Assembly: GCA_038503035.1 (NCBI GenBank)
Contig: JAVSML010024701.1
Span: forward strand, 70,844-134,843
Length of the DNA stretch: 64,000 bases
Origin: Crocodylus rhombifer
Lineage: Eukaryota; Chordata; Crocodylia; Crocodylidae
Direction: 5' to 3'
The translations under genes were made by a program, and so were the position numbers. Within the stretch, counting starts at the first letter, position 1. Each line of letters opens with the position of its first letter. Below the pieces are notes generated by a model. That model saw only the letters and a program-made list of their open reading frames with translations. It ran no database searches and was not told where the DNA came from. Shown here in pieces: positions 1 through 11,488 of the stretch.

Positions 1-401
1 ACACATAACAACATACACAGGTTTATATCAGGAACAATATTTAACATGCTTTTATAATGAAAGAAGTTTCTCAATGGACAATTTCTTATAAAGCAAGTAG
101 TATGCCAGTATTATAGCAGGGTCTAGAAAAATTCAGTTGCTGACTTGAACTGGCAGCTTTGCCTTGGGCTTCTTCAGAATCCAGACTTTCAGTTTCTTCA
201 AAAGGGGAAGACTTTCTAAAGGCACACTTAAAGGTCCTGGAAATGTGGAGGAGCTATCATCATGACAGTCCCGTTGGTTGGTTGGTTGGTTTTCTCCCTT
301 AGATTAATTTTCAGTTATAGGTGGAATAGCTCATTTTCGGTTATAGCTGTTTTAAGGCAGACTTAGTCATTGTTGAACACTTACTCTGGGATGCTATAGT
401 G
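1..401. other. Intronic, no feature beyond (GGTT)n
   Basis: Only a short GGTT repeat (about 273-293) stands out. No coding or repeat family was recognised. Confidence 0.6.
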
Positions 402-607
402 CAGTGGTTTTCAAACTGTACCACAAGCCCACAATGGGTCATCAGGAGGTCCACAAAGTGATTGGGGGTAATGGCAACCCCATTGCCATGCTGGGTTGCC
501 TGGCTCCATATCGGCTCTCTCAGCATGTGGAGCTAGGGGTAGGGGTTCTGTGGCAGAAGTGATATGAAAGGGCTCCATGACTTTAGGAAGTTTGAAAACC
601 ATTGCTG
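402..607. mobile_element. hAT-type MITE
   Basis: Terminal inverted repeats are CAGTGGTTTTCAAACTG on the left and, read on the other strand, CAGCAATGGTTTTCAAACT on the right. Both ends abut TAGTG (397-401 and 608-612), a possible 5-bp duplication. It is about 206 bp with no coding capacity. CAG-starting ends with the TTCAAAC core are typical of hAT elements. Confidence 0.75.
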
Positions 608-1074
608 TAGTGATTCACCTTGAGTTGGTATTCAGTGCTCAGCTCACACATAATTCAAATTGAGCCAGGTTGCCACAACCAGCAACAGAACATTGCATGA
701 GAGAATGCTACCATATTTTCCAATTAAAGATATTTCCATCCATGAACAAAAGAGAAGATAAAATTCTCCCTGTTGCTGAGAAGTGACATTGTGTCAAACA
801 TTAACAGCCATCTTCAAATATGACATGTTCATCAGCGTACGTATTTTTCCATTCCTTTGTAATTAACTTCATCTTCCATTGATGCTACTGTGACATAGTA
901 AATCACATTGCTGTATAACATCTACATTTCTCCCAGATTATCTTAATTTAGTTTCTAATTACCCATATGTTAATAATAAACATTACTAGGTGAAAATCCA
1001 CAGTAGTCACAAATATACATTTTCCATTTACCAAAATTCACTATTCAATTGCATATGAAATATCAGGTTTTTTC

Positions 1075-1076
<2 letters not shown>
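608..1076. other. Intronic, nothing recognised
   Basis: AT-rich unique-looking sequence with no ORF, repeat family or motif that I can support. Confidence 0.6.
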
Positions 1077-1126
<50 letters not shown>

Positions 1127-1186
1127 ACACACACACACACACACACACATATTATATGCGTGTGTGTGTGTGTATACACACCTATA

Positions 1187-1231
<45 letters not shown>

Positions 1232-1250
1232 GTATGTATGATATGTGTAT
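1077..1250. repeat. (TG)n/(CA)n compound microsatellite
   Basis: Alternating purine-pyrimidine tracts of TG, a CGCGCG step, CA, and TG again with TATA interruptions. Such DNA can adopt Z-form. Open frames here on both strands are repeat artefacts. Confidence 0.95.
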
Positions 1251-1251
1251 A

Positions 1252-1608
1252 CAGTAAAAGCTCTGGTAACCGGCATCTTACAAGCTGGCATGCTCAATTA
1301 ACTGGCATGCTAGTTTGTTAAGTTAAAGTGAAACCAGAAGTGCCCACTGTGGCACTTCCAGTTTCTCCAAGGCCCCATGGCCTGCAGCTGAGCTGCTGAG
1401 CCCCCATGGCCCGGGGACATAACAGGTTGTGGAGGGCTGTGTGGGGCCTGCAGGGCCTGTGGGAGGGGTGACGATGCCGTGGGAGGAGTGGAGGGACACC
1501 CCTAGATGCAGCAGGAGAAGCAACGGCCCAGGCTGCTCAATTAACTGACATTTTGTTATCCGGCTTCCCCCCATTCCCGGGAGGTGCCGGGTAACAGAGC
1601 TTTTACTG
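1252..1608. mobile_element. pogo/Tigger-like non-autonomous DNA transposon
   Basis: The left end CAGTAAAAGCTCTGGTAACC matches the right end read in reverse, CAGTAAAAGCTCTGTTACCC. TA precedes the left end (1250-1251). The right flank CATA has lost a clean TA. A GC-rich interior of about 320 bp has no transposase. CAGTA-starting TIRs and a TA target are the pogo pattern. Confidence 0.7.
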
Positions 1609-1631
1609 CATAGGGTGAGTGAGGTGAGTGA

Positions 1632-2132
1632 CATAGACGTTAGGGCTGGAAGCACCTCCAAAGTCATCAAGTCCAGCCCCCTGCCCCAGAGCAGGACGTC
1701 AGCTAGGATCAAAGGATCCTAGTAAGATAAGCATCCAAACGTTTCCTGAATGAGCCCAGAGTAGGTGCCTGCACCACTTCTGGAGGGAATGTGTTCCAGG
1801 TCTTGGGGGCTTGGACAGTAAAGAAATTTTTCCTTGTGTCCAGCCTAAAATGGTCTTGGAGGAGTTTGTGACTGTTGGTCCTTGTTTTTCCTTGGGGCGC
1901 TCTGGTAATCAGTAGTGCTCCCAGATCCTGATGCACACCCCTTATGTACTTAAACAGTGACCAGGTCACTCCTGAGCCTCTGCTTTTACAGGCTGAAGCA
2001 CCCATGGCTCTCAGCCTCTCTTCGTAAGGCCTGTACTCTTGCCCTCTGATCGTGTGTATGGCTCTCCTCTGGACTTTTTCAAGCTTCTTGCCATCCTTAT
2101 TGAATTGTGGAGCCCAGAATTGGATGCAGTAC

Positions 2133-2133
<1 letters not shown>
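1632..2133 (-). mobile_element. CR1 LINE 3' fragment (5'-truncated)
   Basis: The minus strand encodes the ORF2 C-terminal region: VQRRAIHTIRGQEYRPYEER, then RLDTRKNFFTVQAPKTWNTF and the VVQAPTLGSFRKRLDAYL ending. The CR1 3' UTR follows, with CCCCCTGCCCCAGAGCAGG seen on the plus strand. The 5' truncation falls exactly on the start of a TG microsatellite. RT itself is absent. Confidence 0.92.
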
Positions 2134-2175
<42 letters not shown>

Positions 2176-2312
2176 CGCGCACACGCACAGAGAAAGGTCT
2201 GTGTATATATGTATTGTGTGTGTGTGTGTGCGCGCGCGCGCATGTGTATATACACACATACACAACACTAACAAAACTATTTTGAGACATTCATTGTGTG
2301 TGTGTGTGTGTT
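2134..2312. repeat. (TG)n/(GC)n/(CA)n compound microsatellites
   Basis: There are three tracts: TG with a GCGCGC stretch and CA at 2134-2190, TG/GC/TA at 2217-2270, and TG at 2294-2312. They directly abut the truncated CR1 end. Confidence 0.93.
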
Positions 2313-2615
2313 CATTCCAGATACCATTATATAGTAACTATTGTATAATGGTAACTGTTAGTAAACGCTGACTTTAAAACAGCCATCATGAATGTTTCAA
2401 AATATTTTTTGTTATTGTTGTCATTAAGTATCCCAGAGATTATTATCATTAAACAACACCTACATTATGTAATGGCTGTCACACAGGAGGATACCTAAAA
2501 GTATAGAAGGAGGCCCTGGTCATAAGTAAAAAAGGAAGGAAACGTTTTATACCTGTTTACATTTTTGGCTTATAAGTGGTTTTCCCTCATTTGTTCCACT
2601 ATTCACTACTTACAG

Positions 2616-2868
2616 AGTACATCTACATGAGATGCCAATGTGCAGTGGTTACTGCACATTTATTTAGTACTTATATAATCAAGTACTAAATAAATGCTCA
2701 GGACCTGCAATTTCTGCTCAGTAGCACCAGTGAATGCCCTTTTAGTGATGCTACTGCGTAGTAGCCTAATAATACTGTACAGTAGTATATTAGCACTATT
2801 GGTGCTGTGATGTGCTGTGATGGTATTATTCAGTGACTGCACAGTTGGCATCTCATGTAGATGTGACC
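2616..2868. mobile_element. Harbinger-like MITE (family with TCTACAYG ends)
   Basis: The ends are near-perfect inverted repeats: ACATCTACATGAGATGCCAA on the left and the same 20 bases read from the right. An internal palindrome (ATTTATTTAGTACTT against AAGTACTAAATAAAT, 2658-2695) sits near the left end, as in the copies at 31126 and 32281. Flanks ACA/ACT suggest a decayed 3-bp duplication. Confidence 0.82.
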
Positions 2869-4806
2869 ACTGTCAGATGGTAGCATTTGGCAATATTTGC
2901 TATTGTAACCTGGTTTATGTCACTACAACTCAGCAGTGAAGGCGATTTAGAGGCTATTTACAAGTGGAGGTTCCCCACTAGAAAATTTTGAATACGTTCA
3001 GAGTAATGCCATAATATAATTCAAGTGGGAAACTGGCTCTCAGCTCAAAGGTGCATTCAATACAAGTCTGTTGGACCTGGTTGTGCAATTTAGGGACTTG
3101 CTTTATACAATGCTGATCATTTGGACATTGAAGAAAGAAGACTTCTGTCGGTCTCCGTGGCTCTAAGTAAACTAAAACATAAGTTTTTTTTATTCTTTTG
3201 GTTTTCCTCTCATTTTCCCCAAATTTCTGGTAACAATTTAACACTCTTGCATAGTTATTATCAATAGGGAATCCCTTTAAAAATTATTGATACCAGGTAA
3301 CAAAACCTAATGCTTTAGTACTGTGACTGAACTAATTGCCTCCATTTAAAAGTGAAAAATATTTATAGGGATATTTCCACTGACAGGCTATGGGACAAGG
3401 AAACAGTTTGTTATAATCACTGTGAAATCTTGTCCCTTCTCCCATTACTTCTTTCAGGAGGAAGGAGTATCAACATTTTCTGAAAAATGACCACCTATAA
3501 CTGCACAATTTTCCATTAATTCCCATGCACAGTCTGCTGCTTTTCTCTTATGGTTCAAAATGACATCACGGTAATGGATTGACCCATCCTGTGTAGCTGT
3601 TCAGAGTTTCTGATTGGAAAAAATATTTTTAAATATGTTTTTATATTTTTATTTATATTTATATTTATGTTTTTATCAATGTTCCTGGTGTATGAGAGAA
3701 ACAAGACTTAAAGCAAAATGTAACGTGATAGTTTTTCATCAGTCTTCAAGAAGTTAAGCTTTCCCTAGTTTGAAATGACAGTGTTATATCCCTATCTCCA
3801 CATGAAACTAGTTTGGTAATGAGTTTGAAGCAAGAAATGAGTAAGAATAAATCTGTGCTTTGTTACTGATTTGCCATTAATGCTTAAAATGAGAATCGTT
3901 TCTACCACTTATAACTAGGATATAAAAATATTCCAAAATTGGAAAGATGCACATGCATGTTTGTATGTATGTGCATGCATGTGGCGTGTGTGTACGTGCA
4001 CCTACATAATGTAATAATGCAGAATTCACTCCTGAACTGAGCTTTCTCTGGCACTAGTAACTAGGTTAGAAGGAAAGGGCTGCTCAGTCGTCTTAGCTCT
4101 CTAACTTGGAATGCATGCTGCATCATTTGAAAATCACATAAATATATTATAAAGCAGCAGCAACTTCATAAAACTTACTGATGCTTTATTATATAAAGGC
4201 TTCCCTGCCTTTTCATTTATGAAGTGCTTGCATTTACTGCTTGGGGAGTTCCAAGAACTGTTAAGCCGCAATTTGTTGATTCTAGGTACTGCCCTAACAG
4301 CATTTACAAGCACTTTATTATTTCCGAAAGAGAGAAGAGACTTTTTCATGAAGAAGAGATGATTCTAATGGTTTTTCCACACTTAAGATTGGAACTAAAT
4401 TCTTAAGGTTTTTAAACTTCATTCTAGTTCCACTTTTTTAATTCCTCAGGAGTAAAGAGGTACACTTGAAATTTGGTATTTGTGATCAGTGCCCAAGGAA
4501 AATGTGTGAAAATATGAACTGGATTTTGTGATATGAGACTTGTAATTCATTTTTGAAAAATGCTTTTAATAAGCTATCACATTTTTTAAAATAGCTTTTA
4601 GGGCCTCTTGCCATGCTACTCATTCAACAAGCATTAGTCAGGTATGATCTAGGAGGAGCTAGCCCATGTTTTACTATGGGTTTTTTTTTTCCATGCTTCT
4701 GAGCCTTGCTGGTTGGTACATGGGGCCAATACATATTAGGTTATGTCTTGTGGTTGTGTCCGGGTTGACTGTAATTTTACTAATAGTTTAGACAGTAGGT
4801 CTGGAT
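2869..4806. other. Intronic, low-information AT-rich sequence
   Basis: There is an AT-rich TTTATATTTA-like stretch at 3625-3675 and short TGTATG/TGTGCG repeats near 3955-4000. No coding or recognised mobile sequence was seen. Confidence 0.55.
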
Positions 4807-4894
4807 TGGGACGATCCTGCCTCAGGAAGAGGGTTGGACTAGGTGACTCTGGAGATTCCTTCCAGCCTGACTTCTCTATGATTCTCTGTGATGC
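4807..4894 (+). mobile_element. CR1 3' end fragment
   Basis: About 90 bp of CR1 3' terminus. The markers are the GGTTGGACTAGGTGACTCTG block, CCTTCCAGCCTGAC, and a TTCTATGATTCT tail. Confidence 0.85.
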
Positions 4895-5570
4895 ATTGGA
4901 GGTCAAAGGGCCTCTTAGGCCTACTGCTCCAGAAGAAAAGCATGGTTAAGGCACACCAGTTTCGGTAGCCTATAGCACATAAGGGGTTGAGGTGGTTAGC
5001 ATCATGTCTAGCCAACTTTGGCTGAATGACATGGTATCCATTGCATCTGGATCAACTCAAGCAGCTTTTAGTAAAAGCCTAGAGCATAGCTCAAACTAAT
5101 ACCTTGGAGTTGGAGCTAGATGCTAACCATTTGGTCATCATGTTGCTCTATAAATAAGTGTAAAGATACTTCATTGTTCTTGAAATCCCTCCTCAAAATG
5201 GCTTGCTGTGATTCCGACTCCTCTCTCCACCCCAGTCCCTCCAAAATGTTTAGGCTGCTGCCTGCTCATGCTGACCAGCGTTTATCTCGCTGCTCTTTGA
5301 AGCAAAAGCCATATTTGTATAGCATGTGCAGTGCCTAACACAGTGAGGTTCCCAGCCCATGAACGAGGCTTCTAGGTGTTACAACACTAAATAATAAGAA
5401 ATAAATTTAGTAATAGTTCAAGCAGGATTTCTCATGTAATTTAGGCAATGCTTTCCAAGCCCCTTTTGTCCATAGTGTCAAGGAAGAATGAAAATATAGG
5501 TGACATAAGCCATTTTAAGAGTTTTTAACCACTTCTTTATCATTCCTTTTTCCCAGAAATGACTTGAACT
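4895..5570. other. Intronic; possible ancient amniote repeat near 5325-5405
   Basis: AGTGCCTAACACAGTGAGGTTC and the following CTTCTAGGTGTTACAACAC...AATAATAA resemble an old interspersed repeat often seen in amniote genomes. The assignment is tentative. Nothing else was recognised. Confidence 0.35.
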
Positions 5571-5950
5571 ACAAACCTGGAATGTGTTTATTAAAGACTT
5601 CTAATATTATAAAAGGCTTAGTCTGTCCATAACGCTTTATTCGCACTCCGATTGGTTGTTTGAAATAACCAATGAGAGGACTCCAAGAGCGTTCCAGACA
5701 GGAGGTGGTGGAGTACTGCCATGATGGCGGGGGCAGAGCGGTGGGGGTGCCCCTTGGAGGTGGCAGCAGGTGGAGTGACCTCTTACCCCAAGTGGTGGTT
5801 GGGGGGGTGGCCCTGGGCCTAACACACTGGAGGGGGTGGGGAAGGGAGGAGCTGACCTGGGCCTGACGCAGTGCGTGGAAGGGGAGGAATGGGGTCTGAG
5901 CCTGATGCGGCAGCCAAGCAGGGTGCTCCTTCGCAGTCCCCACGTTGTGC
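5571..5950. repeat. GC-rich block, probable non-autonomous repeat
   Basis: Composition switches abruptly from AT-rich to G-rich at about 5690-5940. It is preceded by an inverted pair of CCAAT-like motifs (ATTGGTTGTTTGAAATAACC and onward, 5650-5674). No matching far end was found. Open frames on both strands are composition artefacts. Confidence 0.35.
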
Positions 5951-8073
5951 TGGAGGGAGATGTAGCCTGCACAGTACTCTGCATCAGCTAATCAGATCTG
6001 CTTTGTGCCCTGCTGTTATTTGTCATTAGGTTGTCTGGGGATCCTGCAGAGCACATTAATGTACGTGCATAGGGGCCCCCTGGCTGTGCAGGCAGTTATG
6101 TACTACAAGGAAAGATCTTTTTCTTTATTCTGGTGTTCACAAACAAGGTGTATATTATTCTGGGGCATATTGTATGCAAGAAACTAGGGTATATCTTTCT
6201 TGCTTCTGGAAATGAAAAAATCCTAGAGCAGTGGGGAAGAATTGTAGGATGAATTTTTGCATATTACTTACTATATTTAAATGATAATAGTATCCCTATG
6301 ATTGTATGAACAACTAAAACTCCATTTTGTGCTTGTTTCCCTGCTTGACATGAGTAGATGAACTTTGTATGCATTGGGTACATGAGTGTCTGTGTGAGAG
6401 GGTGAATGGTGAAAGAATGGTAACTATTTGCATGAAAACAGAAGAAGATTTAATTGATTGTGTAAGCAACAGGGCACCGATATATAGGTTACTAGACAGT
6501 AAACTAATTAATGGATGGCTGAACTCATCTGTGATCAGGTTCAAAGAAGAAGAAATTTTGCATATCCTGCCATTTGAACTACTGTGCTTCAAGACTGACT
6601 ACAAAATGCTTCAAGACGAAGATCACGATTGACCCCAGCGGAGATGACCAGCTTTACTGGAATGACACCAGTGGAGATAAGATGAAACCATCTGTAATTA
6701 AAGACCCAAATGCTGAACAAAGACTTGAAATCCCTATAAAAGTGAGATGCAGGCAAGCCAAGATGGGTGAATCCATTCTCTGCAACCTCATGGAGCACAG
6801 GCATGCATGCCTGTATACTCCCGGTCCTATCACCCTCAATAAGTCTGGACCTGGCCATCCAGTGCTAGTATTGAGTAACATCTGGTAACTATAACATATT
6901 ACTGGAGTGGTTTTGTGTGTATGTCTGTTTGTATGTATGCTTGTATATGTCTTCATATGACTGGCGTGTCCAAGCTTATGTATCTGCTTCATATAACCAA
7001 TAAACATGGCATTTTGCCTTATCCCCTTTCTAAGGTCTCGCTCTTAATTTGAGCTATTGGCAATTTTAAGTAACAGGATGTCATCTACAGGAGATTCTGG
7101 AAAATGTACCCTCCATTTGTATTGTTGGGGAAAGGGAATGGCTGGGAAGTAAACTCCTTGCCCTTTCCTACCCTTGTGTTTGTAGCATCAGTTTTTGTTC
7201 CTATACCAGCAGCAGATTCTTGAAGTGCCTGTAGACCTTACGCATTTTGCTAGATATTTGGCCTATCAGCTGCCTATGTTGATAGTTTGAAGCCTCTTTG
7301 GTCAAACAACTGGTTTCAGAGGCTGTGAGCAGGTATGTAAAAACACCATTGGTCAGACATCTTCAGCTCAAAAGCATTTTCTATTTAGCTGGCAGGAAGT
7401 AGAATTAATAAATCTCCCATATATCAAATTGCTCAAGTTTGAAGAGACTACAACTTCTACTAGTGCAGCCAGCAGTTTTTTTTATAAACTTATTATTGGA
7501 ACCACTCCTTAAATAAAGAGGCTACAAGCTGAGCTAACAGGATATTTTTTCTGAGGAGCTAATTGTCATTGATTTCACTGAATAATGGTAGTGAAATCTA
7601 GTCTTTCAGAAGGAAATTCAGCCATATACAGCAGTGCAGATATATGCAGCAGAAAGCCAAACAATTCCCTGAGGCAAAACTTTAAAGATGTAGATGACCT
7701 ACAAAAGTAGGGATTAGTAAACTACAGAATTGGTGAACTACAGAAGTAGGAATTGGTAAAATTTAATAGAGATTCTACTCTTAAAAGTAGTTAGGTAACA
7801 ACTCATTACTCAGTGGATGTTCTACTCCAGGTCTGTAGGCATAGTTTGGTTACTGATTAAAGTAAGTTTTCTTTTGTTTGCTTTTTGTAAATGAAACAAC
7901 TTTTCATTTGCATCACCTTTTAGAAGATATGTTAATAAAGGAGAGAGAGGTGGGTTCAAAATGCATCTTCAGCAGAAATTTTAGTAAGTAAGGTACTTAT
8001 TTGGATTGAGAAGGTAGGGCAGTTTTATATGTGCTTCAATGGGTTCTGATTAGAATATGTTGGAGCAGATGCT
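5951..8073. other. Intronic, nothing recognised
   Basis: No exon, conserved motif or clear repeat. Short TGTATG-type repeats lie near 6910-6950. Confidence 0.55.
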
Positions 8074-8125
8074 GGGGCCTTTTAATTAGAGTGGCCCTGA
8101 AGAGCCACTCTAATTAAAATGCCCC
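8074..8125. repeat. Short fold-back hairpin (22-bp stem)
   Basis: The left arm 8074-8095 pairs with the right arm 8104-8125 at 21 of 22 positions, leaving an 8-nt loop (CCTGAAGA). The outer bases are GGGG and CCCC. It may be a minimal MITE or a structured intronic RNA element. Confidence 0.8.
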
Positions 8126-9331
8126 ATACCTACCCCAGAGAATGTGAATAGGTGCTTCTCAATTCCTTCCCAGCCCAAACTAGTTTGACTTTCCTTTTTC
8201 TATTAGGAATACAGAAGGCAAATATTATTTTCAAATGCATTTTAAATTGGATCAAATGGTCACATATGCAACACAACTGTACTATGACTTTTGCATTTTA
8301 TTTTACTCATGCTGCATATTAAGTTGCTGCATAATTTATGACCAGTGAGCTTCTGTACTTTACATAAACTTGGTAATCAACTGCTTTAATCTTAATATTG
8401 TTGTGGGTCTGGAGCCCTGAGGGCAGAATTCTCATCACTTGAGTACCTCCTGTCAAAATGATGAAGTCTTTTGTCCAGCATTTATATAGCCCATGAACAT
8501 GTCAGAAACTAGCATTGTGTGGGTGTGTGCGCCCATATGTGTCTATACATGTATACATTTGAAAGGAGAAGGAGTTCAGCCATACATAATCTGTTTATTT
8601 TACTGTGAACATGGGTTCTAGAGCATGAAAAAATATTATATGAAAGCAGGAAAGAAACTACCATGTAATTGACCTATACCCTACAGCATCCCATGTATAG
8701 TGATTTAGTATAATATAATGGCAAAAGTTTTATAGTTGCAGTTTCCCCTGACTTCCCCATTTGAAAGTGGAGGTCACAGTCTGGAAAGAATGTGCAAGAT
8801 TTCTCCATTACTCTAAAATATTAAATGCAACTCAGTTTGTCTACTTAATCTTGGATTTCTTGTTACCTGACCTTAAGAGGCAATTATATCTGGAGTCAGA
8901 CACTGGAGAATAGGGAATACATAATTGCTGGGGTATGTGTGTGTGTTGTAGACATTTTTGGGTTGAGCGAGTGGATTTCAAGGACTCAATGACATTTGTA
9001 TTGCCTAAGTAGATACATTAAAATATGTATGCTACAGATGGTGGCCAAATCAAGAGAACTTTTTTTCTGCCAAGTTGGCTGGTACAGAGGCAACAGATCA
9101 CCTTTGGGAGGGAATCTCTGGTCACCCGAAAACTTGTAGGGGTCCTCAGACAAGGGAATCAAAGAGCCTGCAAACCCACCATGTTAGAAGAAGTTTTACC
9201 AGGAGAGTAAATGGGAACTGATTGCAGAGGTTGAGTTTTTGTTGAAAGGAATCAGCGGTGCTCCTGGGACTTTTAGGCTATGAGGTCCCATGTCTTTGAA
9301 GCGACAAGAGAGACAGTTCCTAGGAAATGTG
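8126..9331. other. Intronic, nothing recognised
   Basis: A few short TG/TA-rich stretches (near 8516-8560 and 8935-8950). No coding or mobile sequence identified. Confidence 0.55.
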
Positions 9332-9402
9332 TATGCTGCAGCACTATCGCTGGCTCTCTCTTCTGTCTTAGGGGATAGAGCCAGTGATAGTGTTGCAGCA
9401 TA
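9332..9402 (+). ncRNA. Candidate intronic pre-miRNA-like hairpin
   Basis: The arms 9332-9357 and 9377-9402 pair over 26 positions. Only two differ from Watson-Crick, and both become G:U pairs in the plus-strand RNA, which is the direction of KCNK1 transcription. The loop is 19 nt, giving a 71-nt hairpin in the size range of pre-miRNAs. On the minus strand the same two positions would be A/C mismatches. There is no expression or conservation evidence, and a degenerate MITE is the main alternative. Confidence 0.4.
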
Positions 9403-9799
9403 TTTACAGAGCAAGCAAAACTTAAGAAGAGAAAGCTGTATTGTGGTGGGACCCATCATAGCAGCCTAACGTGCATCCATCCAGCTCAGAAAAATATACT
9501 AAGGGCTACTTCCAATTCATGGTTTAACCTTCTGCTTGTCTCCTATGGATTTGAGCTCCATGGGGCTTCTTGAGCTGAGGATAAAAAGGGTTGGGTCAGG
9601 CAGTGCCAGAATCCACAGCATTATCTGGGGACCCCTGCCTACAAGTAGCTGCTGGAGGTAATATGGCTCAGTGCTTTTATCACCTCTGTCTCCAGGGTCT
9701 TTTCTGTGGTTGCTAGTGAGGAAGGAAACTAGGAACATCATCATTTTCTGATCTATTAGATTTCTTTAAGCATGCTAATAAAATAGTAGATAAAGGGAA
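9403..9799. other. Intronic, nothing recognised
   Basis: No supported feature. Confidence 0.55.
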
Positions 9800-10280
9800 A
9801 ATGGATCTTAAAATTTATTTGGACTTTCCATAAATCTTTGTCAGAATCCCTTGAGAAAGCTATAAAGGAAGCTAAATAGTCACATGGGGAAATGTATTCT
9901 TGTGGATTAGAAATGCTAGAAGATGAAATAAAACAAACCAAAGAGTAGGATTAAATTTATTATGCACTGGAAAGTCCGCAGGCTAGGACTGGTAAAACTC
10001 TATATAATAAAGTGCAAGGTAATGTACTTTGAAGGAATAATGTGCACTATCTGTATAAAATTTAGGATTCTAAATTGGCTGGTGCTATTCGGGATAAGGA
10101 CTTGGGAATAATTATGAACAGCTGGATAAAAATGTCACTTTACTGATAGTCTAGTAAGCAAATGAAATGTAAGGGCCCAAAAAAGAATGGGATATAAAAC
10201 ATATTCTAATACTATTTTTTAAGCCTCACCTGTGATACCAGTTTTGGTCAGCCTATCTGAAAACATTATAACAAAACATA
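9800..10280 (+). mobile_element. Old, decayed CR1-like LINE fragment
   Basis: Conceptual translation gives broken matches to CR1 RT. LDF followed by an eroded motif A occurs near 9820. A stretch resembling GKCKVMYF (about 10008-10035) follows, then GIRTWE near 10094-10111 and an eroded QFW-type region near 10235-10255. Several stops and frame shifts make it far older than the other CR1 copies here. Confidence 0.6.
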
Positions 10281-10670
10281 GGTATGGAGACAGAAAGGGA
10301 AAATAGCTGTTTAGGGACAAGTAATAGGAAACAAGAGAGGCATTTAGAATAACAAGCTGTACAGAAAAGATAAATTCAGGTACTCCTGTTCTAATATTCC
10401 ATGAAATAAGAGCAAGGAAATGATGGACATAAATAAAAACCAGTATGTTGAAAATCCAATAAAGAAAACATTTTACCCACCATCTAATTTGCCAGTGTAA
10501 GTGACTTGCCACAAGGTAATCTAGAAGCCAGGGTCTTAAAAAATGTAAAAAAACCCCATATATACTAGCACTTGTATACACTTTATATAATAACATCCAC
10601 AATACTTCAGATAGTAGAAACATGTATGGGGTGTATAAACATAAGACTTTGTCTTTCAGAACATAACCAC
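10281..10670. other. Intronic, nothing recognised
   Basis: AT-rich. A 186-codon minus frame starts within it but shows no family resemblance. Confidence 0.5.
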
Positions 10671-11090
10671 TAAGGGTGTGTATAGACAAACGCGGACATG
10701 CCTCTCGCAGCATCCCAAACCAGTTTGAGATGCTGCAAGAGGCATGCTGGGAGCAAAAAAAACATTCTCTGCTCTTCAAATATGCAGAGTGGGATCAAAG
10801 TTTGATACCTGGAGATCCAGTTATCAAAAAATACCCTGGGGTAAAAGAGCGGGGCATGGCACGGAGGCAACCGGAGGCTCAGGTCTTCCACAGAGCTGCT
10901 GTGGTAGCCAGCCAGAGTCTCTGCAGCTGTTCCTTTCCGCAGGACTGAAGCATGCTGCCTGCCTGTGCAGGGTTCCATGCCTTGACCCAGGCTCCATGCC
11001 AGGCAAGTGATGGGAGGGTGGACCACAAGGGGGGCAGCTTGGGAGGGGTGGGTCCCCTTCCCCCCTTGCCCACTGCCTCACCTGGCCCCC

Positions 11091-11122
<32 letters not shown>
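11091..11122 (+). repeat. Poly-C tract
   Basis: About 30 consecutive C, giving artefactual Pro/Gly ORFs in all frames. Confidence 0.95.
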
Positions 11123-11488
11123 AGTCTCCTTACACTCACCAAAGCAGCAGTGGCCACTTGGGGCCTCATGGCACAGCCTCCCCCGTCCCCCTCGCCCTAC
11201 CACAGCAGGAGGTAGTGGGGGACAACAGGGCTCAGCCCCAGCTGCCTGGCACCTACACTGCCGCATCGTGTGGGTATGGCCTAGCTTGGCAGGGTGCTGC
11301 GCAGCACTGCGCACTAGCCCCGAGCTGCCAGATGTCACCCGGGGTTCAGCACTGCTTAGCCCAAGTGGCCCTGAGCTGCTTGACAGCACGTGGAGCCTTG
11401 CTGAGCCCACATGACTAACTAGTGGCCCCTTCATTGTGGAGCCAATGAATGAATAACACAACAAAATGCTTGGAATAACTAAGGCAAA

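Noticed and set aside
1028..1321. Open frames of His/Thr or Cys/Val repeats on both strands
   Set aside because: They are translations of TG/CA microsatellites with no protein character.
5690..5940. CpG island or promoter
   Set aside because: The block is G-rich with few CpG, and no first exon or TSS features are visible.
10879..11464. Pro- and Gly-rich ORFs on both strands
   Set aside because: Caused by a poly-C tract and GC-rich transposon interior.
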